Made by a program: the position numbers and the translations under genes
Notes under the pieces: generated by a model
Database searches by the model: none
Told to the model about the DNA's origin: nothing
The model's input: only the letters and a program-made list of their open reading frames with translations
Assembly: GCF_023715745.1 (NCBI RefSeq)
Contig: NZ_JAMBOV010000001.1
Coordinates: 620,001 to 684,000 of the forward strand
Source of the DNA: Microbacterium oleivorans
GTDB taxonomy: Bacteria; Actinomycetota; Actinomycetes; Actinomycetales; Microbacteriaceae
Direction of reading: 5' to 3'
Length of the DNA: 64,000 nucleotides
In this document: positions 42,578-51,559 of the stretch, piece by piece
Layout of the letters: each line of letters starts with the position of its first letter
Numbering within the stretch: position 1 is the first letter of the stretch

Positions 42578-45037
42578 ATGCCTCTCGAACCCGCCATCGA
42601 ATCCGGCGACCGCTCGCACACCCTCGCCCCCGTCGAGTCCGTCGCGCAGATCTCGTCGATGCTGCTCGACACCGACCCGACCCTCGACCCGGCGCTCGCC
42701 GAGATCGCGCGCACGGCCGCGGCCGAGGGGGTCGTACTCCTGACCAACGACGGCACCCTGCCGCTGGGCGAGCGCGCCGTCGCCGTGTTCGGCCGGGTCC
42801 AGGTCGACTGGTTCGCCGTCGGGTACGGCTCGGGCGGCGACGTGAAGGTGCCCTACATCTGGAACCTGCTCGCGGGGCTCCGCGACGCGGGCGTCCGCGT
42901 CGACGACGGACTCGCGACCGTCTACTCGACCTGGTGCGCCGAGAACCGTCCGGTGTTCACCGCCAACTGGGGCCAGTGGCCGCACCACTTCCCGGAGATG
43001 CCGATCGACGACGTCGACGTCGCAGCCGCCGCCTCTCGCGCCGATACCGCGGTCGTCGCCATCGGTCGCGCGGCCGGCGAGGCGCGCGACAGCATCCTCG
43101 AGGCCGGGAGCTACTACCTGACCTCGGCGGAGCGCACCCTCCTCGACGCCGTCACCACTCACTTCGACCGCGTCGTCGTCGTCATCGACGCGGGGAACGT
43201 GATGGACCTCTCGTGGATCGTCGACTACGGCGACCGGATCAGCGCCGTCCTGTTCGCCTGGCAGGGCGGCATGGAGGGCGCCCGCGCGGTCGCGGGTGTG
43301 CTGGCGGGCGAATCGACGCCCAGCGGCAAGCTCACCGACACCATCGCGCGCAGCTACGAGGACTACCCGAGCTCCTCGAACTTCGGCGGCCTCGACGTCA
43401 ATGTCTACGCGGAGGACGTCTTCGTCGGTTACCGCTACTTCGAGACGTTCGCGCCCGACCGCGTGCTGTTCCCCTTCGGACACGGTCTGTCGTACACGAC
43501 CTTCGACCTGTCGGCGACGTCGACCACGGACGCCGGCACCCTGACCCTCGATGTCGTCGTCACCAACACCGGGGAGCGCGCCGGCAAGGAGGTCGTGCAG
43601 GTCTACACCGGTGCCCCCGATGGAGCCCTCGGCAAGCCCGCCCGTCAGCTGGCGGCGTTCGCCAAGACGGGGCTGCTCGCGCCGGGGCAGAGCGAGACGA
43701 TCCGCCTCGGAGTGCGTCTCGACGACCTCGCGTCGTACGACGACAGCGGTGCGACCGGCACCCGGAACGCGTGGGTCCTCGAGGCGGGCGCGTACCCCGT
43801 GTTCGTGGGGACCGACGTGCGCTCGGCCTCGCGCGTCGCCGGGTTCGAGGTGCCCGAGACCCGGGTGGTGCGCACCGCCGCCGAGGTCGCCGCCCCCGTC
43901 CACGCCTTCGAGCGCCTCACGCTCGCCCGTGCCGCCGACGGCTCCGCCGTCATCGCCCGTGAGACCGTGCCCCGGCGCACGGTCTCACGGGCAGAGCGGA
44001 TCCTCTCCGCTCTGCCCGCCGAGATCCCGCCGACGGGGGACCGGGGTATCGATCTCTCCGACGTCGCGCGCGGCGGCGCGTCCCTCGATGACTTCGTCGC
44101 GCAGCTCAGCGACGAGGAGCTCTCACTGCTCGCCCGCGGCGACGTCACGATGGACAGCCCGCTGGGAGCCGCCGGCAACGCCGGAGTGCTGGGCGGGGTG
44201 TCCGAGTCGCTGCGCGCCAAGGGGGTGCCGCCGATCACCACGACCGACGGTCCGAGCGGCATCCGGCTGTCCGCGTACGCCTCGCTGCTGCCGTCGGGGA
44301 CGGCGTTCGCCTCGACCTGGAACGTCGCCCTCATCGAGGAGCTCGCCGCCCTGCACGGGCAGGAGATGCTGCGCAAGGGCTCGGACGTCCTGCTGAGCCC
44401 CGGCATGAACATCCACCGGGACCCGCTGTGCGGCCGGAACTTCGAGTACTTCAGCGAGGACCCGGTCGTCTCGGGACGCATCGCCGCGGCCGTCGTGCGA
44501 GGTGTGCAGAGTGCCGGGCTCGCGGCCTGCCCGAAGCACTTCGCCGCCAACAACCAGGAGACCAATCGCACCCGCAACGATTCGCGGGTCTCCGAGCGGG
44601 CCCTTCGGGAGATCTACCTGCGCGGCTTCGAGATCTGCGTCCGCGAGGCCGCGCCCCGCCTGATCATGACCTCTTACAACCAGATCAACGGCGTGTGGGC
44701 GCACTATCACCACGACCTCGTGACGGTCGTCCTCCGCGAGGAGTGGGGCTATGAGGGCACCGTCATCACCGACTGGTGGATCGAGGAGTCCGTCGACCCC
44801 GACTTCCCCGCCCTCGAGGACAACGCGTACCGGGTCCGCGCGCAGGTGGACGTCCTCATGCCGGGCGGCGTGAAGAAGGACGGTGCGCCGCAGGCGTACG
44901 CGGACACGACGATCCTCGACTCCCTCGCCCGGGCGGAGGGGATCACCCGCGGTGAGCTGCAGCGCACGGCGCGGAATGTGCTGCGGCTCGCTGTGGCGCT
45001 GAAGCCGGTCGTCGACGCTCGTACGCTGGAGGGATGA
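42578..45037 (+). CDS. GH3 beta-glucosidase with swapped domain order
   Basis: An 819-aa GH3 enzyme. The domains run in the reverse of the usual order. The alpha/beta C-domain comes first (EGVVLLTNDGTLPLG near residue 50; VVVIDAGNVMDLSW). Next is a fibronectin-like domain (DVVVTNTGERAGKEVVQVY, near 325). The catalytic barrel is last, from about residue 515 (TTTDGPSGIRLSAYA, SPGMNIHRDPLCGRNFEYFSED, PKHFAANNQETNR). The nucleophile is Asp732 in VITDWW. This order is known from Ruminococcus albus and Butyrivibrio beta-glucosidases. There is no signal peptide, so it hydrolyses imported cellodextrins or similar. A CelR-like operator lies upstream. Confidence 0.92.
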   Translation: MPLEPAIESGDRSHTLAPVESVAQISSMLLDTDPTLDPALAEIARTAAAEGVVLLTNDGTLPLGERAVAVFGRVQVDWFAVGYGSGGDVKVPYIWNLLAGLRDAGVRVDDGLATVYSTWCAENRPVFTANWGQWPHHFPEMPIDDVDVAAAASRADTAVVAIGRAAGEARDSILEAGSYYLTSAERTLLDAVTTHFDRVVVVIDAGNVMDLSWIVDYGDRISAVLFAWQGGMEGARAVAGVLAGESTPSGKLTDTIARSYEDYPSSSNFGGLDVNVYAEDVFVGYRYFETFAPDRVLFPFGHGLSYTTFDLSATSTTDAGTLTLDVVVTNTGERAGKEVVQVYTGAPDGALGKPARQLAAFAKTGLLAPGQSETIRLGVRLDDLASYDDSGATGTRNAWVLEAGAYPVFVGTDVRSASRVAGFEVPETRVVRTAAEVAAPVHAFERLTLARAADGSAVIARETVPRRTVSRAERILSALPAEIPPTGDRGIDLSDVARGGASLDDFVAQLSDEELSLLARGDVTMDSPLGAAGNAGVLGGVSESLRAKGVPPITTTDGPSGIRLSAYASLLPSGTAFASTWNVALIEELAALHGQEMLRKGSDVLLSPGMNIHRDPLCGRNFEYFSEDPVVSGRIAAAVVRGVQSAGLAACPKHFAANNQETNRTRNDSRVSERALREIYLRGFEICVREAAPRLIMTSYNQINGVWAHYHHDLVTVVLREEWGYEGTVITDWWIEESVDPDFPALEDNAYRVRAQVDVLMPGGVKKDGAPQAYADTTILDSLARAEGITRGELQRTARNVLRLAVALKPVVDARTLEG

Positions 45038-45693
45038 CCGCGAGCCCGTTCGACCAGTCCCGCTACCAGCTGCGCTTCGACTGGGGGCAGGAGGGCCTCC
45101 GCCGGCTCGCCCCCGCCGACGTCGTCGTGGTCGTCGACGTGCTGCGCTTCTCGTCGACCGTGTCGGCGCAGGTCGCCGGCGGCGAGGCGGTACCGCACGA
45201 CGACACCGCGCACGCCGTCTCCCGCAACGGTGCCGCCGTCGCCTCCGCGGCTGCCGACGCCGGTGCGGTCGTCTTCCTGGGGTGCCTTCGCAATGCGACG
45301 GCGGTCGCCCGTGCGGTGCTGGCCGAACAGAACCGCCGCGCTGCGCGGACGAGCGTCAACGTGATCGCCGCGGGGGAGCTCTCCGGACCGAAGGATGCTG
45401 CGATGCTCCGATTCTCCGTCGAGGACCAGCTCGGGGCCGGCGCGGTCTTCGCCGCCCTCGAGGCGCTCGGGCTCGACCATTCCTCGCCGGAGGCGGCCGC
45501 GGCGTCCGAGTCGTTCCGCGGCCTGCGCTCCGCCGTCCGACACCTGCTGACGGCGAGCGGATCGGGGCAGGAGCTCCTCGAGGTCGACCGGCGCGCCGAG
45601 GTGCTCGCCGCCGCAGTCCACGACGCCGACGACGCGGTGCCGGTCCTGCGGGACGGCGTGTGGCGCGCGTACGAGGCGGTCAGCGCGGAGTGA
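45034..45693 (+). CDS. 2-phosphosulfolactate phosphatase (ComB) family protein
   Basis: A 219-aa protein of the ComB family, Mg-dependent phosphatases first described in coenzyme M synthesis. It shows VVVVDVLRFSSTVSAQVAGG, FLGCLRNATAVARAVLAE, SVNVIAAGE and EDQLGAGAVFAALEAL, in the family order. Actinobacteria do not make coenzyme M, so the substrate here is probably another phosphoester; unknown. The ATG overlaps the GH3 stop as ATGA. TACGCT (45022-45027), 6 bases before the ATG, may give it a separate promoter. Its last 14 bases overlap the facing SprT-like gene. Confidence 0.85.
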   Translation: MTASPFDQSRYQLRFDWGQEGLRRLAPADVVVVVDVLRFSSTVSAQVAGGEAVPHDDTAHAVSRNGAAVASAAADAGAVVFLGCLRNATAVARAVLAEQNRRAARTSVNVIAAGELSGPKDAAMLRFSVEDQLGAGAVFAALEALGLDHSSPEAAAASESFRGLRSAVRHLLTASGSGQELLEVDRRAEVLAAAVHDADDAVPVLRDGVWRAYEAVSAE

Positions 45694-46168
45694 GGGCCGC
45701 GCGTCGGGTCTCGGCGGTGATCTCCCGGCGTCGCCACGTGATGAGGTGACGCGGGTCGAAGGTCGGTGCGCAGCGCGCGCACGAGGTCGCGCGCGTCGCC
45801 TTGCGATGCCGGTACGCGACGTGACCGGCGGGGCACACCCCGACCCAGGGGGCGAGCTCCGTCGCCGTCTCACCGCGGTGCGTCACCCCGCCGGTGTAGC
45901 CGAGTGAGCGTGCGACGCGCTTCCAATCCGCGCCGTGGCCCGCAGCGGCGCCGGCGATCGCGTGGGCGATCTCGTGCAGGATCGTCTGCCGGTTGGTCTC
46001 CGCGTCGTACCGCACGGCCAGGTAGCGCGAGAGCGTGATGCGTTTGCGCAGGTAGTCGCACGCGCCCGCGCGTCGCTTCGCGTTGTCGAAGGCGAAGCTC
46101 CACGAGTCGTCGAGCAGCTGCCCCAGCAGGGACTCCGCCTCGCGGCGGACGTCGATGAGATCGCTCAT
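45680..46168 (-). CDS. SprT-like zinc metalloprotease-domain protein
   Basis: A 162-aa protein with the SprT domain. The zinc site is HEIAH (His65, Glu66, His69) in QTILHEIAHAIAG. A C-terminal zinc-ribbon-like part follows (CPAGHVAYRHRK, SCARCAP). SprT relatives cut DNA-protein crosslinks in eukaryotes (Spartan); bacterial roles are poorly known. The ATG is 6 bases after TATCGT (complement of 46175-46180), the leaderless pattern. Its 3' end overlaps the ComB-like gene on the other strand by 14 bases. Confidence 0.88.
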   Translation of the reverse strand: MSDLIDVRREAESLLGQLLDDSWSFAFDNAKRRAGACDYLRKRITLSRYLAVRYDAETNRQTILHEIAHAIAGAAAGHGADWKRVARSLGYTGGVTHRGETATELAPWVGVCPAGHVAYRHRKATRATSCARCAPTFDPRHLITWRRREITAETRRAALTPR

Positions 46169-46211
46169 GCCAGCACGATAGAACGGATGTACGACACTCG
46201 CCCGTAACGGC

Positions 46212-46745
46212 TCAGCTCGCGACCGTGGAACGGTTGCGGCGCCGGTCCACGGCGTCGATCGCGAGGAGCGTGGACTCCAGCTGCTCCTCGGGGGCACCGG
46301 CCTCCTGGCGCAGGAAGAGCGCCTTCTTGAAGTCCGCCCGCGCTGAGGCGTCGTCTCCCGCGTCGAAGTGCACCTTGCCGCGGTGCTGGCAGCCGAACGC
46401 GGCGACCGCGGCCCAGCCCTGGCCCTCGGCCTCCTCGACGCACGTGTTGAGCTCGTGGATCGCCGCCGCGTACGCGCCGCGGAACTGCTGGACGGTGGCG
46501 CGCAGCATGCGGGCCCGCAGCAGGTCCTTGCGCGTGCCGGCCATCCGCGCGAGGCGGACGGACTCCTCCGAGACGACGAGAGCGTCGTCGAGACGCCCGG
46601 TGACCTTGAGGAGCCAGACCTTCTCGAGCATCGCCGCGAGGCTGCGCTGCTCGCCGAGCTCGACGAGCCGAGCCTGGCATTCGTCGAGGTCGACGATCTC
46701 TCGGAGTGTCTCCGGGTCGTATCCCTTGATGAAGCCCACGGCCAT
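46212..46745 (-). CDS. tetratricopeptide-like helical protein, unknown function
   Basis: A 177-aa helical protein. Pairs of amphipathic helices resemble TPR repeats: LAAMLEKVWLLKVTGRLDDALVVSEESVRLAR, then YAAAIHELNTCVEEAEGQG, then GKVHFDAGDDASARADFKKALFLRQEAG. Such repeats mediate protein-protein contacts; no enzyme domain is present. Two starts are possible. ATG 46745 directly abuts the ribosome site GGAAGGA, while GTG 46739 has an ideal 6-base spacing from it and may be the true start. The partner is unknown. Confidence 0.75.
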   Translation of the reverse strand: MAVGFIKGYDPETLREIVDLDECQARLVELGEQRSLAAMLEKVWLLKVTGRLDDALVVSEESVRLARMAGTRKDLLRARMLRATVQQFRGAYAAAIHELNTCVEEAEGQGWAAVAAFGCQHRGKVHFDAGDDASARADFKKALFLRQEAGAPEEQLESTLLAIDAVDRRRNRSTVAS

Positions 46746-46827
46746 TCCTTCCCACCCAGCGACGTGTGCCTCCAGTGTCGCCGGGCGGTGCCCGGAATCG
46801 GCTGAGGGCGCGCCGCGCGTCGTGGCC

Positions 46828-47691
46828 TCAGCGGTCGAAGACGGATGCCGCGGGCTTCGGCGACGCGGTGGCGTCGGCATCCGTCATGATCCGCGCACCG
46901 CGCGCGAACGCCTCGAGCTCGGCGCCGTGGGCGACCTTCGCCGGGTGCGGCCCCGCCGCCATGAGCCGGGGCAGCCAGTCCATCGGCAGCGGCGCCGGCG
47001 ACGCGGCGATGACGATGTTGCCGAATCGGCCGCTCTTGAGGGTGCGCACCTCGGCCAGCAGCACGACGTGCTCGAGCACCGACCGCACCGTCGCGACCTG
47101 GCGCCGCGCGAAGGCCAGCCCGCTGCCGTCGGCGATGTTCACCAGCAGGATGCCGGTGGGGGCGAGGAGCCCCGCGAGGATGCGGTAATACTCCACGCTC
47201 GTGATGTGCGCGGGTGTCTGCGCACCGGCGAAGACGTCCGAGACGACGAGGTCGGCGTTGCCCACGACGCCCGCCGGCAGGCGTGCCGCGACGTCGCGCG
47301 CGTCGCCGATGCGTACCCGGAGCTGCCCCGTGCGCGGGAGCGGCAGATGCTCGCGGACCAGGTCGATGAGCGCCTGCTCGAGCTCGATGACCTGCTGACG
47401 CGACCCCGGACGCGTGTGCTCGACGTACCGGGGGAGGGTCATGGCACCGGCGCCGAGGTGCACGGCAGTGAGGGGTTCGCCCGGCATCCCGATCTGGTCG
47501 ATCACGGCGCCCATGCGGGCGACGTACTCGAAGTGCAGGTGCGACGGATCGTCGAGGTCGACGTGCGACTGCGGCGTCGTGTCGACGATGAGTTCCCAGC
47601 CGCCGGCGAAGCGGCCGGGCACGATGCGCGCCTGCCGCCCGTCGGACAGTCTCGCGACAGGCGGGTCGATCGGGTCGCGGGAGCGGGCCAT
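46828..47691 (-). CDS. spermidine synthase-like methyltransferase-fold protein
   Basis: A 287-aa protein with the class I methyltransferase fold in the spermidine-synthase-like version: SHLHFEYVARMGAVID, TAVHLGAGAMTLPRYVEHTRPG (nucleotide-binding loop), VIELEQALIDLVREHL, RIGDARDVAARL and DLVVSDVFAGAQTPAHI. The usual acidic polyamine-synthase residue in GGGDG is absent (LGAGA), so true spermidine synthesis is doubtful. The ATG is 6 bases after TACCGT (complement of 47698-47703). Confidence 0.82.
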   Translation of the reverse strand: MARSRDPIDPPVARLSDGRQARIVPGRFAGGWELIVDTTPQSHVDLDDPSHLHFEYVARMGAVIDQIGMPGEPLTAVHLGAGAMTLPRYVEHTRPGSRQQVIELEQALIDLVREHLPLPRTGQLRVRIGDARDVAARLPAGVVGNADLVVSDVFAGAQTPAHITSVEYYRILAGLLAPTGILLVNIADGSGLAFARRQVATVRSVLEHVVLLAEVRTLKSGRFGNIVIAASPAPLPMDWLPRLMAAGPHPAKVAHGAELEAFARGARIMTDADATASPKPAASVFDR

Positions 47692-47763
47692 TCGTCTACG
47701 GTAGCCCGCAGGAAGAAACACGATCGAGATGCAGATGTAACCGCTTGCCCGCAGTGCGGCAGG

Positions 47764-47813
47764 TAGCGTCAGCGGCATCCCTTCGGCAGCGCCGCCCACC
47801 CGGCGCGTTGCCG
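47764..47813 (+). promoter_or_regulatory. promoter and leader hairpin of the oligopeptide-type ABC operon
   Basis: TAGCGT (47764-47769) is a likely -10 box, giving a leader of about 65 bases. The leader contains a stem-loop in which 47784-47794 pairs with 47801-47813 through 11 base pairs, with a two-base bulge and 6-base loop. A ribosome site (GGAAGG) precedes the ATG at 47841. The hairpin may affect stability or expression. Confidence 0.45.
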
Positions 47814-47840
47814 ACGAGCCTCATCGGAAGGTGCACAGCA

Positions 47841-49511
47841 ATGCTCCCCATTTCCAGGAAGCGGGTGGTCGTGGGCGCCGCGGCCCTCGTCATCGGTGCG
47901 CTCGCGCTCAGCGCGTGCGCCAGTCAGCGCGGCGAGAGCGGCGAGGGCGAAGGCGCGGCCGACGTCGACGGCACGTTCGTCTTCGGCGCGTCGGCCGACC
48001 CGGCCAGCCTCGACCCCGCGTTCGCCCAGGACGGCGAGACCTTCCGCGTCTCGCGTCAGATCTTCGAGGGCCTCGTCGGCACCGAGCCCGGCACGGCCGA
48101 CCCGGCGCCGCTGCTCGCGGAGTCGTGGGAGACCTCGGACGACTCGCTGAGCTACACCTTCGCGCTCAAGGAAGGCGTCACCTTCCACGACGGCACCCCG
48201 TTCAACGCGGAGGCCGTCTGCTTCAACTTCGACCGCTGGTACAACTGGGAGGGCCTGGCCGCCAGCGAGGCGCTCGGCTACTACTACAACAAGCTCTTCA
48301 AGGGCTACGCGTCGAGCCCCGACACCGCCGTCTACGACTCCTGCACCCCGGATGGAGACACATCGGTCACCATCGCCCTGAAGAAGCCGTTCGCCGGCTT
48401 CGTCGCGGCGCTCTCGCTCCCCGCCTTCGGGATGCAGTCGCCGACCGCTCTCGAGGAGTACAGCGCGGATGAGGTCGGCGGCACCGCCGAGGCTCCGACG
48501 CTCAGCGAGTACGCGATGGGCCACCCCGTGGGCACCGGCCCCTACAAGTTCGACGAATGGTCGCCGGGCGAGCAGCTGACGCTGAGCTCCTACGAGGACT
48601 ACTGGGGCGACGCCGGCCAGATCGACGAGATCATCTTCCGCGTGATCGACGACCCGACCGCACGCCGCCAGGCGCTCGAGTCCGGCTCGATCGACGGTTA
48701 CGACCTCGTCGGCCCCGCCGACACGGCCGCTCTCGAAGAGGACGGCTACACCATGGTGTCGCGTCCGCCGTTCACGATCCTGTACCTCGCCTTCAACCAG
48801 GCGGTCCCCGAGCTGCAGGACCCGAAGGTCCGTGAGGCGCTCTCCTACGCGGTCGACAAGGATGCGCTCATCTCGCAGGTCCTCCCCGAGGGCACCGAGA
48901 AGGCGACGCAGTTCATGCCGCCGACCGTGAACGGCTGGAACGCCGACGTCACGACGTACGACTACGACCCCGAGAAGGCGAAGCAGCTGCTCGCCGAGGC
49001 CGGCTACGACGAGTCCAATCCGCTCACGCTGACCTTCAACTACCCGGTCAACGTCTCGCGTCCGTACATGCCGGACCCCGAGCAGATCTTCACCGTCCTC
49101 TCGTCGCAGCTGAACGAGGTCGGCGTCGAGACCACGCCGCAGTCGAACGAGTGGGGCGAATACCTCGACCTCATCACCGGCGGCACGGACCACGGCATCC
49201 ACCTGCTCGGCTGGACGGGCGACTACAACGACACCGACAACTTCCTGGGCGTCTTCTTCGGCCAGAAGTCAGCGGAGTGGGGCTTCGACAACCCCGAGCT
49301 GTTCGAGGCTCTCACCGACGCCCGCGGGATCGCGGACCTCGACGAGCAGACGCAGGTCTACTCAGACATCAACGAGCAGGTCGCCGAGTTCATCCCCGGT
49401 GTCCCGCTCGCCCACCCGGCTCCCACCCTGGCCTTCGACCCGCGCGTCGAGAGCTACCCGGCGAGCCCGGTGAACGATGAGGTGTTCAGCGAGATCGTCC
49501 TCACGAAGTAA
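47841..49511 (+). CDS. ABC transporter substrate-binding lipoprotein, family 5 (oligopeptide/dipeptide type)
   Basis: A 556-aa lipoprotein that binds peptides, or sometimes oligosaccharides or nickel chelates, outside the cell. The signal peptide ends in lipobox LSAC (Cys near residue 26). The mature part begins VDGTFVFGASADPASLDPAF and contains the family 5 stretch YTFALKEGVTFHDGTPFNAEAVCFNFDR. The rest is full length. It is the first gene of the operon. A very stable hairpin follows before the permease gene. The ligand is not decidable. Confidence 0.92.
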   Translation: MLPISRKRVVVGAAALVIGALALSACASQRGESGEGEGAADVDGTFVFGASADPASLDPAFAQDGETFRVSRQIFEGLVGTEPGTADPAPLLAESWETSDDSLSYTFALKEGVTFHDGTPFNAEAVCFNFDRWYNWEGLAASEALGYYYNKLFKGYASSPDTAVYDSCTPDGDTSVTIALKKPFAGFVAALSLPAFGMQSPTALEEYSADEVGGTAEAPTLSEYAMGHPVGTGPYKFDEWSPGEQLTLSSYEDYWGDAGQIDEIIFRVIDDPTARRQALESGSIDGYDLVGPADTAALEEDGYTMVSRPPFTILYLAFNQAVPELQDPKVREALSYAVDKDALISQVLPEGTEKATQFMPPTVNGWNADVTTYDYDPEKAKQLLAEAGYDESNPLTLTFNYPVNVSRPYMPDPEQIFTVLSSQLNEVGVETTPQSNEWGEYLDLITGGTDHGIHLLGWTGDYNDTDNFLGVFFGQKSAEWGFDNPELFEALTDARGIADLDEQTQVYSDINEQVAEFIPGVPLAHPAPTLAFDPRVESYPASPVNDEVFSEIVLTK

Positions 49512-49541
49512 GCCGATCGGGGTGGCTTCGGCCGCCTGACC

Positions 49542-49574
49542 GGTGCGGGGCGGGAGATCCTCCCGCCCCGCACC
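49542..49574 (+). other. intercistronic hairpin, 15-bp perfect stem
   Basis: GGTGCGGGGCGGGAG (49542-49556) pairs perfectly with 49560-49574 across a 3-base loop. It lies between the binding-protein stop (49511) and the permease start (49597). In ABC operons such hairpins protect the upstream message and reduce read-through, giving an excess of binding protein over permease. Confidence 0.7.
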
Positions 49575-49596
49575 GCCCTCCACGAAAGCGACACCC

Positions 49597-50601
49597 GTGC
49601 TGCGAACCATCGGCAAAAGACTCCTGCTGCTGATCCCCACCCTCCTCGGCCTGAGCATCCTCCTGTTCTGGTGGGTGCGGACCCTCCCCGGAGGGCCCGC
49701 CCAGGCCCTGCTCGGCGAGAAGTCGACCCCCGAAGCGGTCGCCCGCATCAACGAGCTCTACGGCTTCGACCGGCCGCTCCTCGAGCAGTACTTCACGTGG
49801 ATCGGCAGGCTCCTCTCCGGCGACTTCGGCAGCTCGCTGCAGACCAGTCGGCCGGTGCTCGAGGAGTTCCTCCGCCGCTTCCCCGCGACGATCGAGCTCT
49901 CGATCGCCGCGCTGGTCATCGCCGTCGGCGTCGGTGTGCCCCTCGGGTACTGGGCGGCCCGCCGCCACGGCAAGGCGGCCGACAGCGCCGCGGTCGTGTT
50001 CAGCCTGCTCGGCATCGTCGTGCCGGTCTTCTTCCTGGCCTTCATCCTCAAGTACGTCTTCGCCGTCCAGCTGGGCTGGCTGCCCTCCGACGGGCGTCAG
50101 AGCCCCCGCATCGACGCGACCCACTACACGAACTTCTACGTGTTCGACGGTCTCATCACCGGGGAGTTCGACGCGGCCTGGGATGCCGTCCTGCACCTGA
50201 TCCTGCCCGCGCTGGCGCTCGGCACGATCCCCCTCGCCATCATCGTGCGCATCACCCGGGCATCCGTCCTCGAAGTCCAGAACGCCGATTACGTGCGCAC
50301 CGGCAAGGCGAAGGGCGTGCCGGGGGCGCTGCTGCGCAACCGGTTCATCCTCCGCAACGCGATGCTGCCGGTGATCACGACGATCGGCCTGCAGGCGGGT
50401 CTGCTCCTGTCGGGGGCGATCCTCACCGAGACCGTCTTCGCGTTCCCCGGCATCGGGTCGTTCCTCGCGGGGGCGATCTTCAACCGCGACTTCCCGGTCC
50501 TCCAGGGCTTCATCATCTTCATCGCGGTCGTCTACGCGCTCATCAACCTGCTCGTCGACGTCTCGTACAGCCTGATCGACCCGAGAGTGAGGGTCTCATG
50601 A
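49597..50601 (+). CDS. ABC transporter permease, OppB/DppB type
   Basis: A 334-aa permease with six helices, beginning KRLLLLIPTLLGLSILLFWWV. The EAA-type loop reads VLEVQNADYVRTGKAKGVPG, and AGLLLSGAILTETVFAFPGIG is the typical conserved stretch after it. The GTG start is chosen from homolog length. The stop overlaps the next permease start as ATGA. It forms the channel with the DppC-type subunit. Confidence 0.93.
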   Translation: MLRTIGKRLLLLIPTLLGLSILLFWWVRTLPGGPAQALLGEKSTPEAVARINELYGFDRPLLEQYFTWIGRLLSGDFGSSLQTSRPVLEEFLRRFPATIELSIAALVIAVGVGVPLGYWAARRHGKAADSAAVVFSLLGIVVPVFFLAFILKYVFAVQLGWLPSDGRQSPRIDATHYTNFYVFDGLITGEFDAAWDAVLHLILPALALGTIPLAIIVRITRASVLEVQNADYVRTGKAKGVPGALLRNRFILRNAMLPVITTIGLQAGLLLSGAILTETVFAFPGIGSFLAGAIFNRDFPVLQGFIIFIAVVYALINLLVDVSYSLIDPRVRVS

Positions 50602-51557
50602 GCACCGTCCTTCCCCCCGCAGCCGGCGGCAGCCCCGCTGAGGACGCGACCGCCGTCGACCTCAAGGCCGGCAGCGGCGGCGCGCCGCGTGGCGGCTTCT
50701 GGCACGACGTGTTCCGGCGCCTGCGCCGCAGCCCCACCGCCTGGGCGGGTCTCGCCATCGTGCTGCTGTTCGTCCTCGTGGCCCTCCTCGCGCCGCTGCT
50801 CGCGCCGTATCCCGAGACGGCCCTGCCCGGCGCACGCGAGATCACCCCGACCTTCATCCCCGGACCCGGCGAGATCGCGTCGTTCCCGCTCGGCCTCGAC
50901 CGGTTCGGCGGCGACGTCCTGTCGAAGCTCATCTGGGGCGCCCGGGCGTCCCTCGTCATCGGTGTCGTCTCCACGGCCTACGGCCTCATCGGCGGGATGC
51001 TGCTGGGGCTCATCGCCGGTACGTTCGGCGGCTGGGTCGACAACCTGATCATGCGACTCGTCGACATCCTGCTCTCGGTGCCGAGCCTGCTCCTCGCCGT
51101 CTCGATCGCGGCGATCCTCGGGCAGAACCAGAACTCGGTCATGATCGCCATCGGTGTCGCACAGGTCCCGATCTTCGCGCGCCTGCTGCGCGCCTCGATG
51201 CTGCAGCAGCGCTCGGCCGACTACGTCCTCTCGGCGCAGACCCTCGGCCTCGGTCGCGGGCGCATCACCATGACGCACGTGCTGCCCAACGCGGTCGGCC
51301 CGGTCATCGTGCAGGGCACGCTCTCGCTGGCGACGGCCGTCATCGACGCCGCCGCTCTGTCGTTCCTCGGCCTCGGCGGCGGCCGCCCCGAAACGGCGGA
51401 ATGGGGGCGCATGCTCACCTACGCGCAAGCCGAGCTCGCCATCGCGCCGTGGCTCGCGTTCCTCCCCGGCATCTGCATCGCCATCACCGCCCTCGGGTTC
51501 ACCCTGTTCGGCGAGGCGCTCCGCGAGGCCATGGACCCCCGCACCCGCGGGCGCTGA
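50598..51557 (+). CDS. ABC transporter permease, OppC/DppC type
   Basis: A 319-aa second permease. A disordered N-terminus of about 35 residues precedes helix 1 (AWAGLAIVLLFVLVALLAPLLA). The periplasmic loop has PLGLDRFGGDVLSKLIWGAR, the EAA loop is RSADYVLSAQTLGLGRGRI, and the end reads FTLFGEALREAMDPRTRGR. The ATG overlaps the OppB-type stop. Its stop is followed after 2 bases by a 35-codon frame. Confidence 0.93.
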   Translation: MSTVLPPAAGGSPAEDATAVDLKAGSGGAPRGGFWHDVFRRLRRSPTAWAGLAIVLLFVLVALLAPLLAPYPETALPGAREITPTFIPGPGEIASFPLGLDRFGGDVLSKLIWGARASLVIGVVSTAYGLIGGMLLGLIAGTFGGWVDNLIMRLVDILLSVPSLLLAVSIAAILGQNQNSVMIAIGVAQVPIFARLLRASMLQQRSADYVLSAQTLGLGRGRITMTHVLPNAVGPVIVQGTLSLATAVIDAAALSFLGLGGGRPETAEWGRMLTYAQAELAIAPWLAFLPGICIAITALGFTLFGEALREAMDPRTRGR

Positions 51558-51559
51558 GC

